Positions 1 through 6,414 of a DNA stretch of 13,919 bases are shown here, in pieces. The position numbers and the translations under genes were made by a program. The DNA lies in contig CAJXSA010000055.1 of NCBI GenBank assembly GCA_913060595.1, positions 1-13,919 on the forward strand. Reading direction: 5' to 3'. The notes under the pieces were generated by a model, which was given only the letters and a program-made list of their open reading frames with translations, was not told where the DNA came from and did not search any database. This DNA is from an uncultured Ignavibacteria bacterium. GTDB lineage: Bacteria > Bacteroidota > Ignavibacteria > SZUA-365. Positions within the stretch are counted from its first letter, which is position 1. Every line of letters begins with the position of its first letter.

Positions 1-746
1 CGGGTCATCCCGGCGGTTCGCTCTCGCTCATCGATATCCTCACCGTACTGATGACCCGGTACGTAAAACGGACCCCGGAAAACGTCGAAGACCCGGACAG
101 GCATCGCATGGTGCTGTCGAAGGGACACGGCGTGCCCGCGCTGTATGCCGTTCTCGCGAAACTGGGTGTCATCCCGCATGAAGAACTGCTCACGCTGCGG
201 CATGTCGACAGCCGGCTGCAGGGACACCCGCACAACGGATCTCTTTTCGCCGCTGAAGCGTCCACCGGATCGCTCGGGCAGGGACTGAGCATCGCGCAGG
301 GCATGGCGATTACCGCCAAACTCGACAGCAAAGAGTACAAGGTGTACTGCGTGATGGGTGACGGGGAGACACAGGAAGGGCAGGTCTGGGAGGCGCTGCT
401 GTCGGCTCCCATGTACAAGCTGGACAATCTCATCGTCGTCCTGGACTACAACAAGGGTCAGATCGACGGTCCCACCAACGATATCGTCAACCTCGAGCCG
501 CTGGCCGACAAACTTCGCGCGTTCAACTGGGACGTGCAGGAAATCGACGGGCATGATTTCGAGGCGATCGACGGGGCCCTCGCGAAAGCGCAGGGGTACG
601 GCGGTCGCCCGCATTTCATCATTGCGCATACGGTGAAAGGGAAGGGCGTTTCCTTTATGGAGCACCCCACCGAATGGCACGGCAAGGCGCCCAACGACGA
701 ACAGGCCGCCGCGGCTCTCAAGGAACTGGAAGCAACACTCAATTAA
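1..746 (+). CDS. Transketolase, N-terminal (thiamine-diphosphate binding) subunit, 5' partial
   Basis: This is the N-terminal half of a split transketolase, which moves two-carbon ketol units between sugar phosphates in the non-oxidative pentose phosphate pathway in the cytoplasm. The reading frame is already open at base 3 and begins with GHPGGSLSLIDILTVL, a conserved stretch near the start of the family, so the ATG at base 51 is internal. About 248 residues are visible, and I estimate 20-35 are missing by comparison with usual subunit lengths. Visible motifs are SKGHGVPALY and the thiamine-diphosphate/Mg signature, which runs from GDGETQEGQ (GDG codons at 357-365) to LDYNKGQIDG. The C-terminal transketolase half follows 16 bases downstream on the same strand. 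Neither half contains the other's domain, so they must act as an assembled pair. The family call is firm; the exact substrate range cannot be read from sequence. Confidence 0.95.
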   Translation, partial: GHPGGSLSLIDILTVLMTRYVKRTPENVEDPDRHRMVLSKGHGVPALYAVLAKLGVIPHEELLTLRHVDSRLQGHPHNGSLFAAEASTGSLGQGLSIAQGMAITAKLDSKEYKVYCVMGDGETQEGQVWEALLSAPMYKLDNLIVVLDYNKGQIDGPTNDIVNLEPLADKLRAFNWDVQEIDGHDFEAIDGALAKAQGYGGRPHFIIAHTVKGKGVSFMEHPTEWHGKAPNDEQAAAALKELEATLN

Positions 747-762
747 GGATCAGTACGATATC

Positions 763-1689
763 ATGGCAAAAGCGACTCGCGTTTCGTTCGGTGAACAGCT
801 CGCAGAACTCGGCAGCACACATCCTGACGTAGTGGTGTTTGACGCCGATCTCTCGAAATCCACACAGACCTGGATGTTCGCCGAAAAATTCCCCCATCGC
901 TTCTTCGAGATGGGCATACAGGAACACAATATGATCGGCGCGGCCGCGGGGATGGCCCTGAGCGGCAAAAAGCCTTTCATCTGTTCGTTTTCCACTTTCG
1001 TGGTGGGACGCTTCGAAGTCATCCGGATGTCCATCGGCTACAGTGAGGCCAACGTGACCGTCGTCGGCACGCACTGCGGCGTCGCCATCGGTGAGGACGG
1101 CTACAGCCAGATGGCCCTGGAAGACATCGCGCTCATGCGCACTCTGCCCAACATGGCCATCATTCAGCCCGCCGATGACCGCGAGGCAAAGGCTGCGGTC
1201 CGCTTCCTGGCGGAGTACGACCAGCCCGCCTTTCTGCGCCTGACGCGCCAGGGACTCGAGGATGTGCACGATGACAGCTACACCTTCGCCTTCGGCAAGG
1301 CCGACGAGCTGCGGGGCGGCGGTGACGCGGTGATTTTCGCGACGGGCGGCGTGCTGCACAATGCGCTCCGCGCCGCGGAGGAACTGGCCGGCGAGGGAAT
1401 GGATCTTCGCGTGGTGAACATACACACCATCGCACCGCTGGACGTCGATTATGTCGTGCGCGCCGCGAAGGAAACCGGCCGCGTGATCACCGTCGAGGAT
1501 CACAGCGTGGTCGGCGGACTGGGCGGGGCCATCGCCGAAACGCTCGGTGAGCATCAGCCGACGCGGATGAAGCGCATCGGCATGCACAGCTACGGGCGCT
1601 CCGGCACTCCGACCGACCTTTACACGCACTACGGCCTGGACATGGCCGGCATCAAGAAACAGATCGCAGCGTTCATGCAGCAGGGCTGA
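763..1689 (+). CDS. Transketolase, C-terminal (pyrimidine-binding) subunit
   Basis: The 308-residue product is the partner of the upstream subunit and supplies the pyrimidine-binding and C-terminal domains of transketolase. The segment FFEMGIQEHNM carries the family's conserved glutamate (about E54), which activates the thiamine ring. Then come PFICSFSTFV, the conserved THCGVAIGEDGYSQ loop (H104 to Q116) and NMAIIQPADD. The C-terminal domain contains VITVEDHSVVGGLGGAIAE. The length is normal for a split C-terminal subunit. The ATG at 763 is preceded by AAGGA at 745-749, a rather long 13-base spacing that overlaps the upstream stop, so the two genes are probably translated together. A terminator lies directly downstream. 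A DXS-like or dihydroxyacetone synthase-like role is less likely, given the two-subunit arrangement and the motifs. Confidence 0.95.
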   Translation: MAKATRVSFGEQLAELGSTHPDVVVFDADLSKSTQTWMFAEKFPHRFFEMGIQEHNMIGAAAGMALSGKKPFICSFSTFVVGRFEVIRMSIGYSEANVTVVGTHCGVAIGEDGYSQMALEDIALMRTLPNMAIIQPADDREAKAAVRFLAEYDQPAFLRLTRQGLEDVHDDSYTFAFGKADELRGGGDAVIFATGGVLHNALRAAEELAGEGMDLRVVNIHTIAPLDVDYVVRAAKETGRVITVEDHSVVGGLGGAIAETLGEHQPTRMKRIGMHSYGRSGTPTDLYTHYGLDMAGIKKQIAAFMQQG

Positions 1690-1707
1690 TCTGCGAGACG
1701 CAAAACG

Positions 1708-1750
1708 AAACGGACCCTGCGCGGGATGCGCACAGGGTCCGTTTTTTTTA
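1708..1750 (+). terminator. Rho-independent terminator after the transketolase operon, probably bidirectional
   Basis: CGGACCCTG (1711-1719) pairs perfectly with CAGGGTCCG (1733-1741). A short inner GCGC pairing can extend the stem with a bulge. A run of eight T follows at 1742-1749. On the opposite strand the same stem is followed by TTTCGTTTTG, so it can also stop transcription of the convergent Trm112-like gene, whose stop codon lies at 1762. Confidence 0.9.
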
Positions 1751-1761
1751 TTTCGTGTGAA

Positions 1762-1968
1762 TTATTTCGATTCGGGGGAGCAGGAGAGTTCTTCCACGCT
1801 GCCGACACCCTCGGGCAGTTCCGCTTCCTCGACGAGCATGATGGGGATGTCGTCTTCGATGCGATATCGCGCGCCGCAACTGGTGCACACGAGCGCGTTG
1901 TCTTCGAGTTTCAGGGGCGCTTTTCCGATGGGACAGGCGAGGATATCGAGAAGGTCTTTGCTGATCAT
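1762..1968 (-). CDS. Trm112-like zinc-ribbon protein
   Basis: This is a 68-residue Trm112/YcaR-family protein. In eukaryotes and archaea Trm112 stabilises and activates methyltransferases that modify tRNA, rRNA and release factors; many bacterial members are uncharacterised. The family signature is visible as LLDILACPIGKAPL near the N terminus, then LVCTSCGARYRIEDDIPIMLVEE. The start chosen is the ATG at 1968, giving MISKDLLDIL as in family members. A further ATG upstream at 2037 would add a 23-residue extension unlike the family. The usual first CPxC pair is CPIG here, so only three cysteines remain in that core (plus one near the C terminus), and zinc binding may be altered. Some bacterial members also lack that cysteine. 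It sits between two terminators and so is probably its own transcription unit, with only a weak GGA ribosome site. Confidence 0.85.
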   Translation of the reverse strand: MISKDLLDILACPIGKAPLKLEDNALVCTSCGARYRIEDDIPIMLVEEAELPEGVGSVEELSCSPESK

Positions 1969-2029
1969 GTGTGTATCCGTATGCGAGTGTCTGTTGTGAA
2001 TCACAGGAAAAGTAGCGTGCCGCCCGCAC

Positions 2030-2072
2030 AAAAACAATCGCGCGGAACGCCCATGAAGGACATCCCGCGCGA
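2030..2072 (-). terminator. Rho-independent terminator after dnaK
   Basis: Read on the minus strand, TCGCGCGG (2072-2065) pairs perfectly with CCGCGCGA (2045-2038) around a 19-base loop. It is followed by TTGTTTTTG. It lies 21 bases past the dnaK stop and separates the chaperone operon from the Trm112-like gene. Confidence 0.8.
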
Positions 2073-2093
2073 CTGCTGTCTTGGAGTGAGAGG

Positions 2094-4022
2094 CTATTTC
2101 TTGTCGTCGTCCACGACTTCGTAATCGGCGTCCTGTGCACCGGCATCTCCGCCGGCGCCACCTTCCGCCTGCTCACCGCCAGGCTGCTCGCCACCGGTCT
2201 GGCCGGCGCCGGGCTGCTGCTGAGCGTTCTGATACATCTTGGTGGACGCTTCGTTCCAGGTTTTGTTGAGCTGCTCCATCGCGGCCTTGATGTCGGCGGC
2301 GACGTTCGACTTTATGGCTTCTTCCAGTTTTTTGCTCTCTTCTTCGAGCTGCGACTTCGTGGCGTCGTCGAGCTGGTCCTTGAATTCCTCGAGCTGCTTC
2401 TTCGTCTGGAAGACGAGGGTGTCGGCCTGGTTGCGCAGGTCGATTTCCTCCTTGCGCTTCTTGTCCTCCGCGGCGTTCTCCTGCGCTTCGCGCTTCATCT
2501 TCTCAACTTCGTCGGAAGACAGACCGCTCGACGAGGTGATGCGAATGCTCTGCTCCTTGTTCGTCGCCTTGTCCTTGGCATGCACGTTGAGAATGCCGTT
2601 GGCATCGATGTCGAAGGTGACCTCCACCTGCGGAACGCCGCGCGGTGCGGGGGGAATGCCGTCAAGATGGAAGCGGCCGAGGGTGCGGTTGTCGTTCGCC
2701 ATCGGACGTTCTCCCTGCAGGACGTGGATTTCCACGGAGGTCTGACTGTCCGCTGCCGTCGAGAACACCTCGCTCTTCTTGGTGGGAATGGTCGTGTTCG
2801 ACGAGATCAGCGTGGTCATCACGCCGCCGAGGGTTTCGATACCGAGCGAGAGCGGCGTGACATCGAGCAGAAGCACGTCGCTGACATCGCCGGAAAGCAC
2901 GCCGCCCTGGATGGCCGCGCCGACGGCGACGACTTCGTCAGGATTGACGCCCTTGTGCGGTTCGCGCGCGAAAAGCTCCTTGACCACGGACTGCACGCGC
3001 GGCATGCGCGTGGAGCCGCCGACGAGGATCACCTCGTCGATGTCGGACGGAGTGAGACCCGCGTCCTTGAGCGCCGACTTGCACGGTTCGACCGTGCGCT
3101 GCACGAGGTCGTCGGTCAGCTGTTCGAACTTGGTGCGCGTCAGCGTCGTGTTCAGGTGCTTGGGGCCTTCGGCCGTTGCGGTGATGAAGGGAAGATTGAC
3201 TTCAGTCTGCATCAGCGTGGACAGTTCCATTTTGGCTTTTTCCGAGGCCTCGCGAAGGCGCTGCAGGGCCATGGCGTCCTTGCGGAGATCGACGCCTTCG
3301 GCCGTCTTGAATTCGTCGGCAAGGTAGTCGATCAGGCGCTGGTCGAAGTCGTCACCGCCGAGATGTGTGTCGCCGTTGGTGGATTTGACCTCGAACACAC
3401 CGTCCCCGAGTTCGAGGATGGAGATGTCGAAGGTTCCGCCACCGAGATCATAGACGGCAATTTTCTGCTGCGCGCCTTTCTTGTCGAGTCCGTAGGCCAG
3501 CGCTGCGGCGGTCGGCTCGTTGATGATGCGGCGCACCGTCAGTCCCGCGATTTCACCGGCGTCCTTGGTCGCCTGGCGCTGCGAATCGTTGAAGTACGCG
3601 GGCACTGTGATGACAGCTTCGGTCACCTTTTCACCGAGGTATTCTTCGGCGGATTTCTTCAGCGCCTGCAGGATCACGGCACTCAGCTCGGGGGGCGAGT
3701 AGATGCGGTCGTCGATTTTCACGCGCGCCGAGTCGTTTTCTCCGGCCATGACATTGTACGGCACTTCCTCGATCTCGTTCGAGACCTCATCGAAGCGGCG
3801 TCCCATGAAGCGCTTGATGGAATACACGGTGTTGGTGGGATTGGTAACGGCCTGTCGCTTGGCAGCGTTGCCGACGACACGTTCGCCGTCCTTCTTGAAG
3901 CCGATCATCGACGGGGTGGTGCGGCCGCCGTCGGAATTGGGAATGACCGTCGGGGTGCTTCCCTCCATCACTGCGACAACCGAGTTCGTTGTTCCCAGGT
4001 CGATTCCTATGATTTTGCCCAT
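2094..4022 (-). CDS. dnaK: Molecular chaperone DnaK (Hsp70)
   Basis: The product is a 642-residue, full-length Hsp70 that binds exposed hydrophobic segments of unfolded proteins and releases them through an ATP cycle driven by DnaJ and GrpE. The ATPase domain shows the phosphate loops IGIDLGTTNS (residues 5-14) and VYDLGGGTFDIS (190-201), the segment NEPTAAALAYGLD (168-180) and LVGGSTRMPRV (333-343). The interdomain linker DVLLLDVTP (382-390) leads into the substrate-binding domain, a helical lid, and a Gly/Gln/Glu-rich tail ending EVVDDDKK. The ATG at 4022 has a strong AAGGAG site at 4033-4038, 10 bases upstream. It is the second gene of an operon with hsp20, 44 bases after that gene's stop, and ends at its own terminator. 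No grpE or dnaJ is present in the window. A long open frame antisense to this gene is an artefact. Confidence 0.99.
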   Translation of the reverse strand: MGKIIGIDLGTTNSVVAVMEGSTPTVIPNSDGGRTTPSMIGFKKDGERVVGNAAKRQAVTNPTNTVYSIKRFMGRRFDEVSNEIEEVPYNVMAGENDSARVKIDDRIYSPPELSAVILQALKKSAEEYLGEKVTEAVITVPAYFNDSQRQATKDAGEIAGLTVRRIINEPTAAALAYGLDKKGAQQKIAVYDLGGGTFDISILELGDGVFEVKSTNGDTHLGGDDFDQRLIDYLADEFKTAEGVDLRKDAMALQRLREASEKAKMELSTLMQTEVNLPFITATAEGPKHLNTTLTRTKFEQLTDDLVQRTVEPCKSALKDAGLTPSDIDEVILVGGSTRMPRVQSVVKELFAREPHKGVNPDEVVAVGAAIQGGVLSGDVSDVLLLDVTPLSLGIETLGGVMTTLISSNTTIPTKKSEVFSTAADSQTSVEIHVLQGERPMANDNRTLGRFHLDGIPPAPRGVPQVEVTFDIDANGILNVHAKDKATNKEQSIRITSSSGLSSDEVEKMKREAQENAAEDKKRKEEIDLRNQADTLVFQTKKQLEEFKDQLDDATKSQLEEESKKLEEAIKSNVAADIKAAMEQLNKTWNEASTKMYQNAQQQPGAGQTGGEQPGGEQAEGGAGGDAGAQDADYEVVDDDKK

Positions 4023-4066
4023 GAATTCTTCACTCCTTGATAACAGATTTTCAGTATTGATATGTG

Positions 4067-4504
4067 TCAGTCGATGGTGATGTTCTGTTCGGACTGGCCT
4101 TCCTTCGCTTTTTCCTGCATGAGGATGGTCAGTACGCCATCGCGCATGGTCGCGGACAGGCTGTCCGGGTTGATGTTGCGTCCGATGGGAATTTCGCGTT
4201 TGAATTCCCCGAAGGAGCGCTCGCCGCGCACGATGGCAACGGCTTCTCCAAGCTCAGGTGCTTTCTTCGCTCCCTTCAAGCGCAGCACGCCGTCGGCGAA
4301 TGAAAGGGACACGTCTTCCTTGCTCATGCCAGGCAGCTCGGCCACGACGTGAATGCGCGTCTCATCGTGATACACATCCACTTTCGGCTCGAAGCCCTTG
4401 CCGAACTCGAAGGAAAATGTCTCGGGAAACTCGTCGGCAAATTTTCTCATGCGCTGAGAGAGAAACTCCAGCTCTTTCATCGGGTCGAACTTGATATGCG
4501 GCAT
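4067..4504 (-). CDS. Small heat shock protein, Hsp20/alpha-crystallin family
   Basis: This 145-residue small heat shock protein is an ATP-independent holdase that keeps unfolding proteins soluble until DnaK can refold them. The alpha-crystallin domain spans roughly residues 38-135. It starts at FEPKVDVYHDETRIHVVAELPGM and includes LSFADGVLRLKG, the FGEFKREIPIG strand and DGVLTILMQEKA. The C-terminal NITID includes an I-x-I motif of the kind that docks into neighbouring subunits. I chose the ATG at 4504 because AAGGAG lies 6 bases upstream (4511-4516). A longer frame from 4549 would place the start upstream of that site and would be only a few bases from the likely transcription start. It is the first gene of the hsp20-dnaK operon, so the promoter region at 4505-4610 probably controls both. 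Confidence 0.95.
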   Translation of the reverse strand: MPHIKFDPMKELEFLSQRMRKFADEFPETFSFEFGKGFEPKVDVYHDETRIHVVAELPGMSKEDVSLSFADGVLRLKGAKKAPELGEAVAIVRGERSFGEFKREIPIGRNINPDSLSATMRDGVLTILMQEKAKEGQSEQNITID

Positions 4505-4510
4505 GATGTA

Positions 4511-4516
4511 CTCCTT
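4511..4516 (-). promoter_or_regulatory. Ribosome binding site that fixes the hsp20 start
   Basis: AAGGAG on the minus strand lies six bases before the ATG at 4504. It supports that start over the upstream in-frame ATG at 4549. Confidence 0.8.
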
Positions 4517-4520
4517 GGTG

Positions 4521-4580
4521 AATGCAAACTGCTGACCCATCTGTTGCAAACATCATACCAAACAGAAAATCAGTTGCATT
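4521..4580 (-). repeat. Three TGCAA-type elements around the hsp20 promoter
   Basis: On the plus strand TGCAAAC occurs at 4523-4529 and again at 4545-4551, exactly 22 bases apart. An inverted, slightly different copy, GTTGCATT, lies at 4573-4580. The outermost copies form an imperfect inverted repeat, AATGCAAACTG (4521-4531) against CAGTTGCATT (4571-4580), centred near 4550. The candidate -10 element of the hsp20 promoter sits between the middle and outer copies. The middle copy would cover the start of transcription. A role as binding sites is an inference. Confidence 0.4.
4552..4560 (-). promoter_or_regulatory. Candidate extended -10 promoter for hsp20-dnaK
   Basis: The minus strand reads TGGTATGAT (4560-4552), a good match to the extended -10 form TGnTATAAT. 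No convincing -35 hexamer is present; the best-spaced alternatives, such as ATGCAA or AATGCA, are poor. That is tolerated by extended -10 promoters and would fit dependence on an activator. Transcription would start near 4545, about 40 bases before the ATG. Confidence 0.45.
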
Positions 4581-4591
4581 CCTGCCTGAAT

Positions 4592-4609
4592 CATGACAGT
4601 ACTGTCATG
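4592..4609. promoter_or_regulatory. Perfect 18-bp palindrome, candidate operator
   Basis: CATGACAGTACTGTCATG is a perfect inverted repeat with no spacer, and AA/TT pairs continue outside it after one mismatch. It lies 35-52 bases upstream of the candidate hsp20 -10 element, in the divergent region between hsp20-dnaK and the nucleotidyltransferase gene. A homodimeric DNA-binding protein is the natural reader of such a site. It matches neither CIRCE nor HAIR, and no T-run follows, so it is not a terminator. Confidence 0.5.
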
Positions 4610-4808
4610 GTTGAAAGTAATATGGCAGAAGGGCTGACAAAATGGCAGGAGCGCTGGCAGGCCCCCGTCACACATTATTGTCCGGGGTCGACCTCGCAAT
4701 CGGCGTTGTTTTCAACGGAGCACTTTCCTACATTTACGGAATATATTCATTGCACCGCGGAGCGCAGGGGGAAACTGCCGCATCACTGAGGGGGCAGCAC
4801 CTGCAGCG
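4610..4808. other. Right part of the divergent intergenic region
   Basis: No convincing gene is visible in these 199 bases. TGGCAG occurs three times, at 4623, 4643 and 4655. A weak rightward promoter candidate is TTGTTT (4706-4711), 17 bases, then TACATT (4729-4734). Its -10 area, TACATTTA, also resembles the Bacteroidota -7 motif TAnnTTTG. It would serve the downstream nucleotidyltransferase gene. Short open frames through here have no family resemblance and no ribosome site. Confidence 0.35.
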
Positions 4809-6329
4809 GTGGAACTGCACGATAGTGAACGCAGCATGCAAAAAGATCACATAGAGTTACCGGAAGGGATTGTATCCCGCATCGGCGAACTGGCCGCGCG
4901 CGAGGGCATCGAGCTTTACGTGGTAGGCGGTTACGTGCGTGACCTCATGCTCGGAAGAGAGACCAAGGACATCGATATCTCCGTCGTCGGGGACGGGATT
5001 GCTTTCGCCCGCCGGGTGGAGAAGGAATTCTCTTCCTCCCGCGTCGTCACATTCGAGAAATTCGGGACAGCCCGCCTTGCAATCGACGGCGTGGAAATCG
5101 AATTCGTGGGCACGCGGCGGGAGGAATATCACCCGGAGTCACGCAAGCCTGACGTCACGGTCGGCAGCATTGAAGACGATCTGCGCAGGCGTGATTTCAC
5201 GGTCAACGCCATGGCGTCCTCGATTCTGCCCGGGAGTTTCGGCGCACTGATCGATCCCTTCGACGGCAGAAAGGATCTCGAGCGACGGCTATTGCGCACT
5301 CCTCTCGATCCGGCTGCGACGTTCTCGGACGATCCGCTGCGCATGATGCGTGGCTTCCGTTTCGCGGCACAGCTCGATTTCCGTCTCGCCGAGGATGCGC
5401 TGCAGGCCGTGCGCGACATGAAGGACCGGATCTCCATTGTTTCCGCCGAGCGCGTACGCGATGAATTTCTCAAGACGCTCGGGAGCGCGCGGCCGTCACG
5501 CGGATTCGCACCCATGCAGGAAAGCGGCCTCATGGAGCACATATTTCCGGAATTTCATACACTGGCCGGGGTGGACCAGCGTTCGATCGAGTACCCGGAC
5601 GGTGTGCGCAACTTCCATCACAAGGACGTGTTCTATCACACGCTCAAAGTGCTCGACAACCTCTGCGGCATCAGCGAGAACATCTGGCTGAGATTTTCTG
5701 CAATTCTTCATGACATCGCGAAACCTCGGACCAAAGCGTTTGTCAAAGGGACAGGCTGGACGTTTCACGGACATCCCGAGGTGGGTGCGCGCATGGTGAA
5801 GCCCATATTCCGGAGAATGAAGCTCCCGATGGAGCCCATCCCGTTCGTGAAAAAGATGGTGCTTCTGCATCTGCGTCCCATCGCCCTGATCAACGAGGAA
5901 GTCACCGACGCGGCAGTGCGCAGACTGCTGTTCGACGCCGGGGAGGACCTCGACGAACTGCTCATGCTCTGCCGCTCGGACATCACTTCCAAGAATCCGA
6001 AGCTGGTCAAGCGCTATCTGCGAAACTACGACAGACTTGTGGCGCGAATGCAGGAAGTGGAAGAGCGGGATCGTCTGCGCTCCTGGCAGCCCCCGGTCGA
6101 CGGCGAGACCATCATGAAGGAATGCGGGATCAAGCCCGGTGTCGCGGTCGGCATACTCAAAACACGCATCGAGGACGCCGTTCTTGACGGCATCATCCCG
6201 AACGATCACGACGCCGCGCTGCGCTATCTTCACAAGATCAAGGACGACGTGCTCAGCAAGCCGCTGAAGAAGAAACCGCGATCGCGAAAAAGCGAGTTGA
6301 ACAGTCTGCCCGAAGATTTGAAAAAATGA
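4809..6329 (+). CDS. tRNA nucleotidyltransferase/poly(A) polymerase-like protein with HD domain
   Basis: This is a class II nucleotidyltransferase of the kind that adds or repairs the CCA (or only the A) at tRNA 3' ends in the cytoplasm. Counting from the GTG at 4809 (506 residues), the catalytic head shows VVGGYVRDLMLG (38-49) with the metal-binding DID at 54-56. Next come RRDFTVNAMA (127-136), DPFDGRKDL (149-157), DDPLRMMRGFRFA (174-186) and ERVRDEF (214-220), all typical of the family. A C-terminal HD phosphohydrolase domain follows, with H277, LHDIAKP (H301, D302) and HGHPEVGA (about 320-327). The tail is lysine/arginine-rich. The start is uncertain: the GTG at 4809 and the ATG at 4836 are both in frame and neither has a clear ribosome site. 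CCA-adding, A-adding and poly(A) activities cannot be told apart here. Confidence 0.9.
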   Translation: MELHDSERSMQKDHIELPEGIVSRIGELAAREGIELYVVGGYVRDLMLGRETKDIDISVVGDGIAFARRVEKEFSSSRVVTFEKFGTARLAIDGVEIEFVGTRREEYHPESRKPDVTVGSIEDDLRRRDFTVNAMASSILPGSFGALIDPFDGRKDLERRLLRTPLDPAATFSDDPLRMMRGFRFAAQLDFRLAEDALQAVRDMKDRISIVSAERVRDEFLKTLGSARPSRGFAPMQESGLMEHIFPEFHTLAGVDQRSIEYPDGVRNFHHKDVFYHTLKVLDNLCGISENIWLRFSAILHDIAKPRTKAFVKGTGWTFHGHPEVGARMVKPIFRRMKLPMEPIPFVKKMVLLHLRPIALINEEVTDAAVRRLLFDAGEDLDELLMLCRSDITSKNPKLVKRYLRNYDRLVARMQEVEERDRLRSWQPPVDGETIMKECGIKPGVAVGILKTRIEDAVLDGIIPNDHDAALRYLHKIKDDVLSKPLKKKPRSRKSELNSLPEDLKK

Positions 6330-6362
6330 AACTTTCGCATCTTTCATTCGTTTGTAATCACT

Positions 6363-6386
6363 GGTACGACGCCTTACTTCCGTACC
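6363..6386. promoter_or_regulatory. Spaced inverted repeat upstream of the efflux operon, candidate operator
   Basis: GGTACG (6363-6368) and CGTACC (6381-6386) are perfect inverted arms separated by 12 bases, 29 bases before the GTG start of the tolC-like gene. A weak promoter may overlap it: TTGTAA (6352-6357), 17 bases, then TACTTC (6375-6380). The same DNA can also be read as TTTG followed 20 bases later by a poor TAnnTTTG match. The arrangement would suit a dimeric repressor of the pump, but no regulator gene is nearby. Confidence 0.35.
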
Positions 6387-6414
6387 GAGCCAACACGCAC
6401 ATACAGGATATCAC

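Noticed and set aside
739..1629. Open frame of 296 codons opposite the transketolase C-terminal subunit
   Set aside because: It is antisense to a certain gene, has shadow-frame composition, and lacks recognisable motifs.
2580..4040. Open frame of 486 codons on the plus strand, opposite dnaK
   Set aside because: Long antisense frames over dnaK are a known by-product of its codon use. The translation is rich in His, Arg and Asp without any family motif, and dnaK on the other strand is beyond doubt.
4023..4640. Search for CIRCE, HAIR or sigma-32-type elements at the chaperone operon
   Set aside because: No TTAGCACTC/GAGTGCTAA pair, no CTTGAGT/ACTCAAG pair and no CTTGAAA...CCCCAT arrangement is present.
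4623..4660. Three TGGCAG copies as possible sigma-54 promoters
   Set aside because: None has the required GC twelve bases downstream at the -12 position, and the spacings between copies (20 and 12) are irregular.
4349..4854. Plus-strand frames of 146 and 70 codons in and around the divergent intergenic region
   Set aside because: One begins antisense to hsp20 and neither has a ribosome site or protein-like composition. The space is better explained as a control region.
6325..6348. AATGAAA...TTTCATT hairpin at the end of the nucleotidyltransferase gene as a terminator
   Set aside because: The stem is short and AT-rich, overlaps the stop codon and is not followed by a proper T-run.
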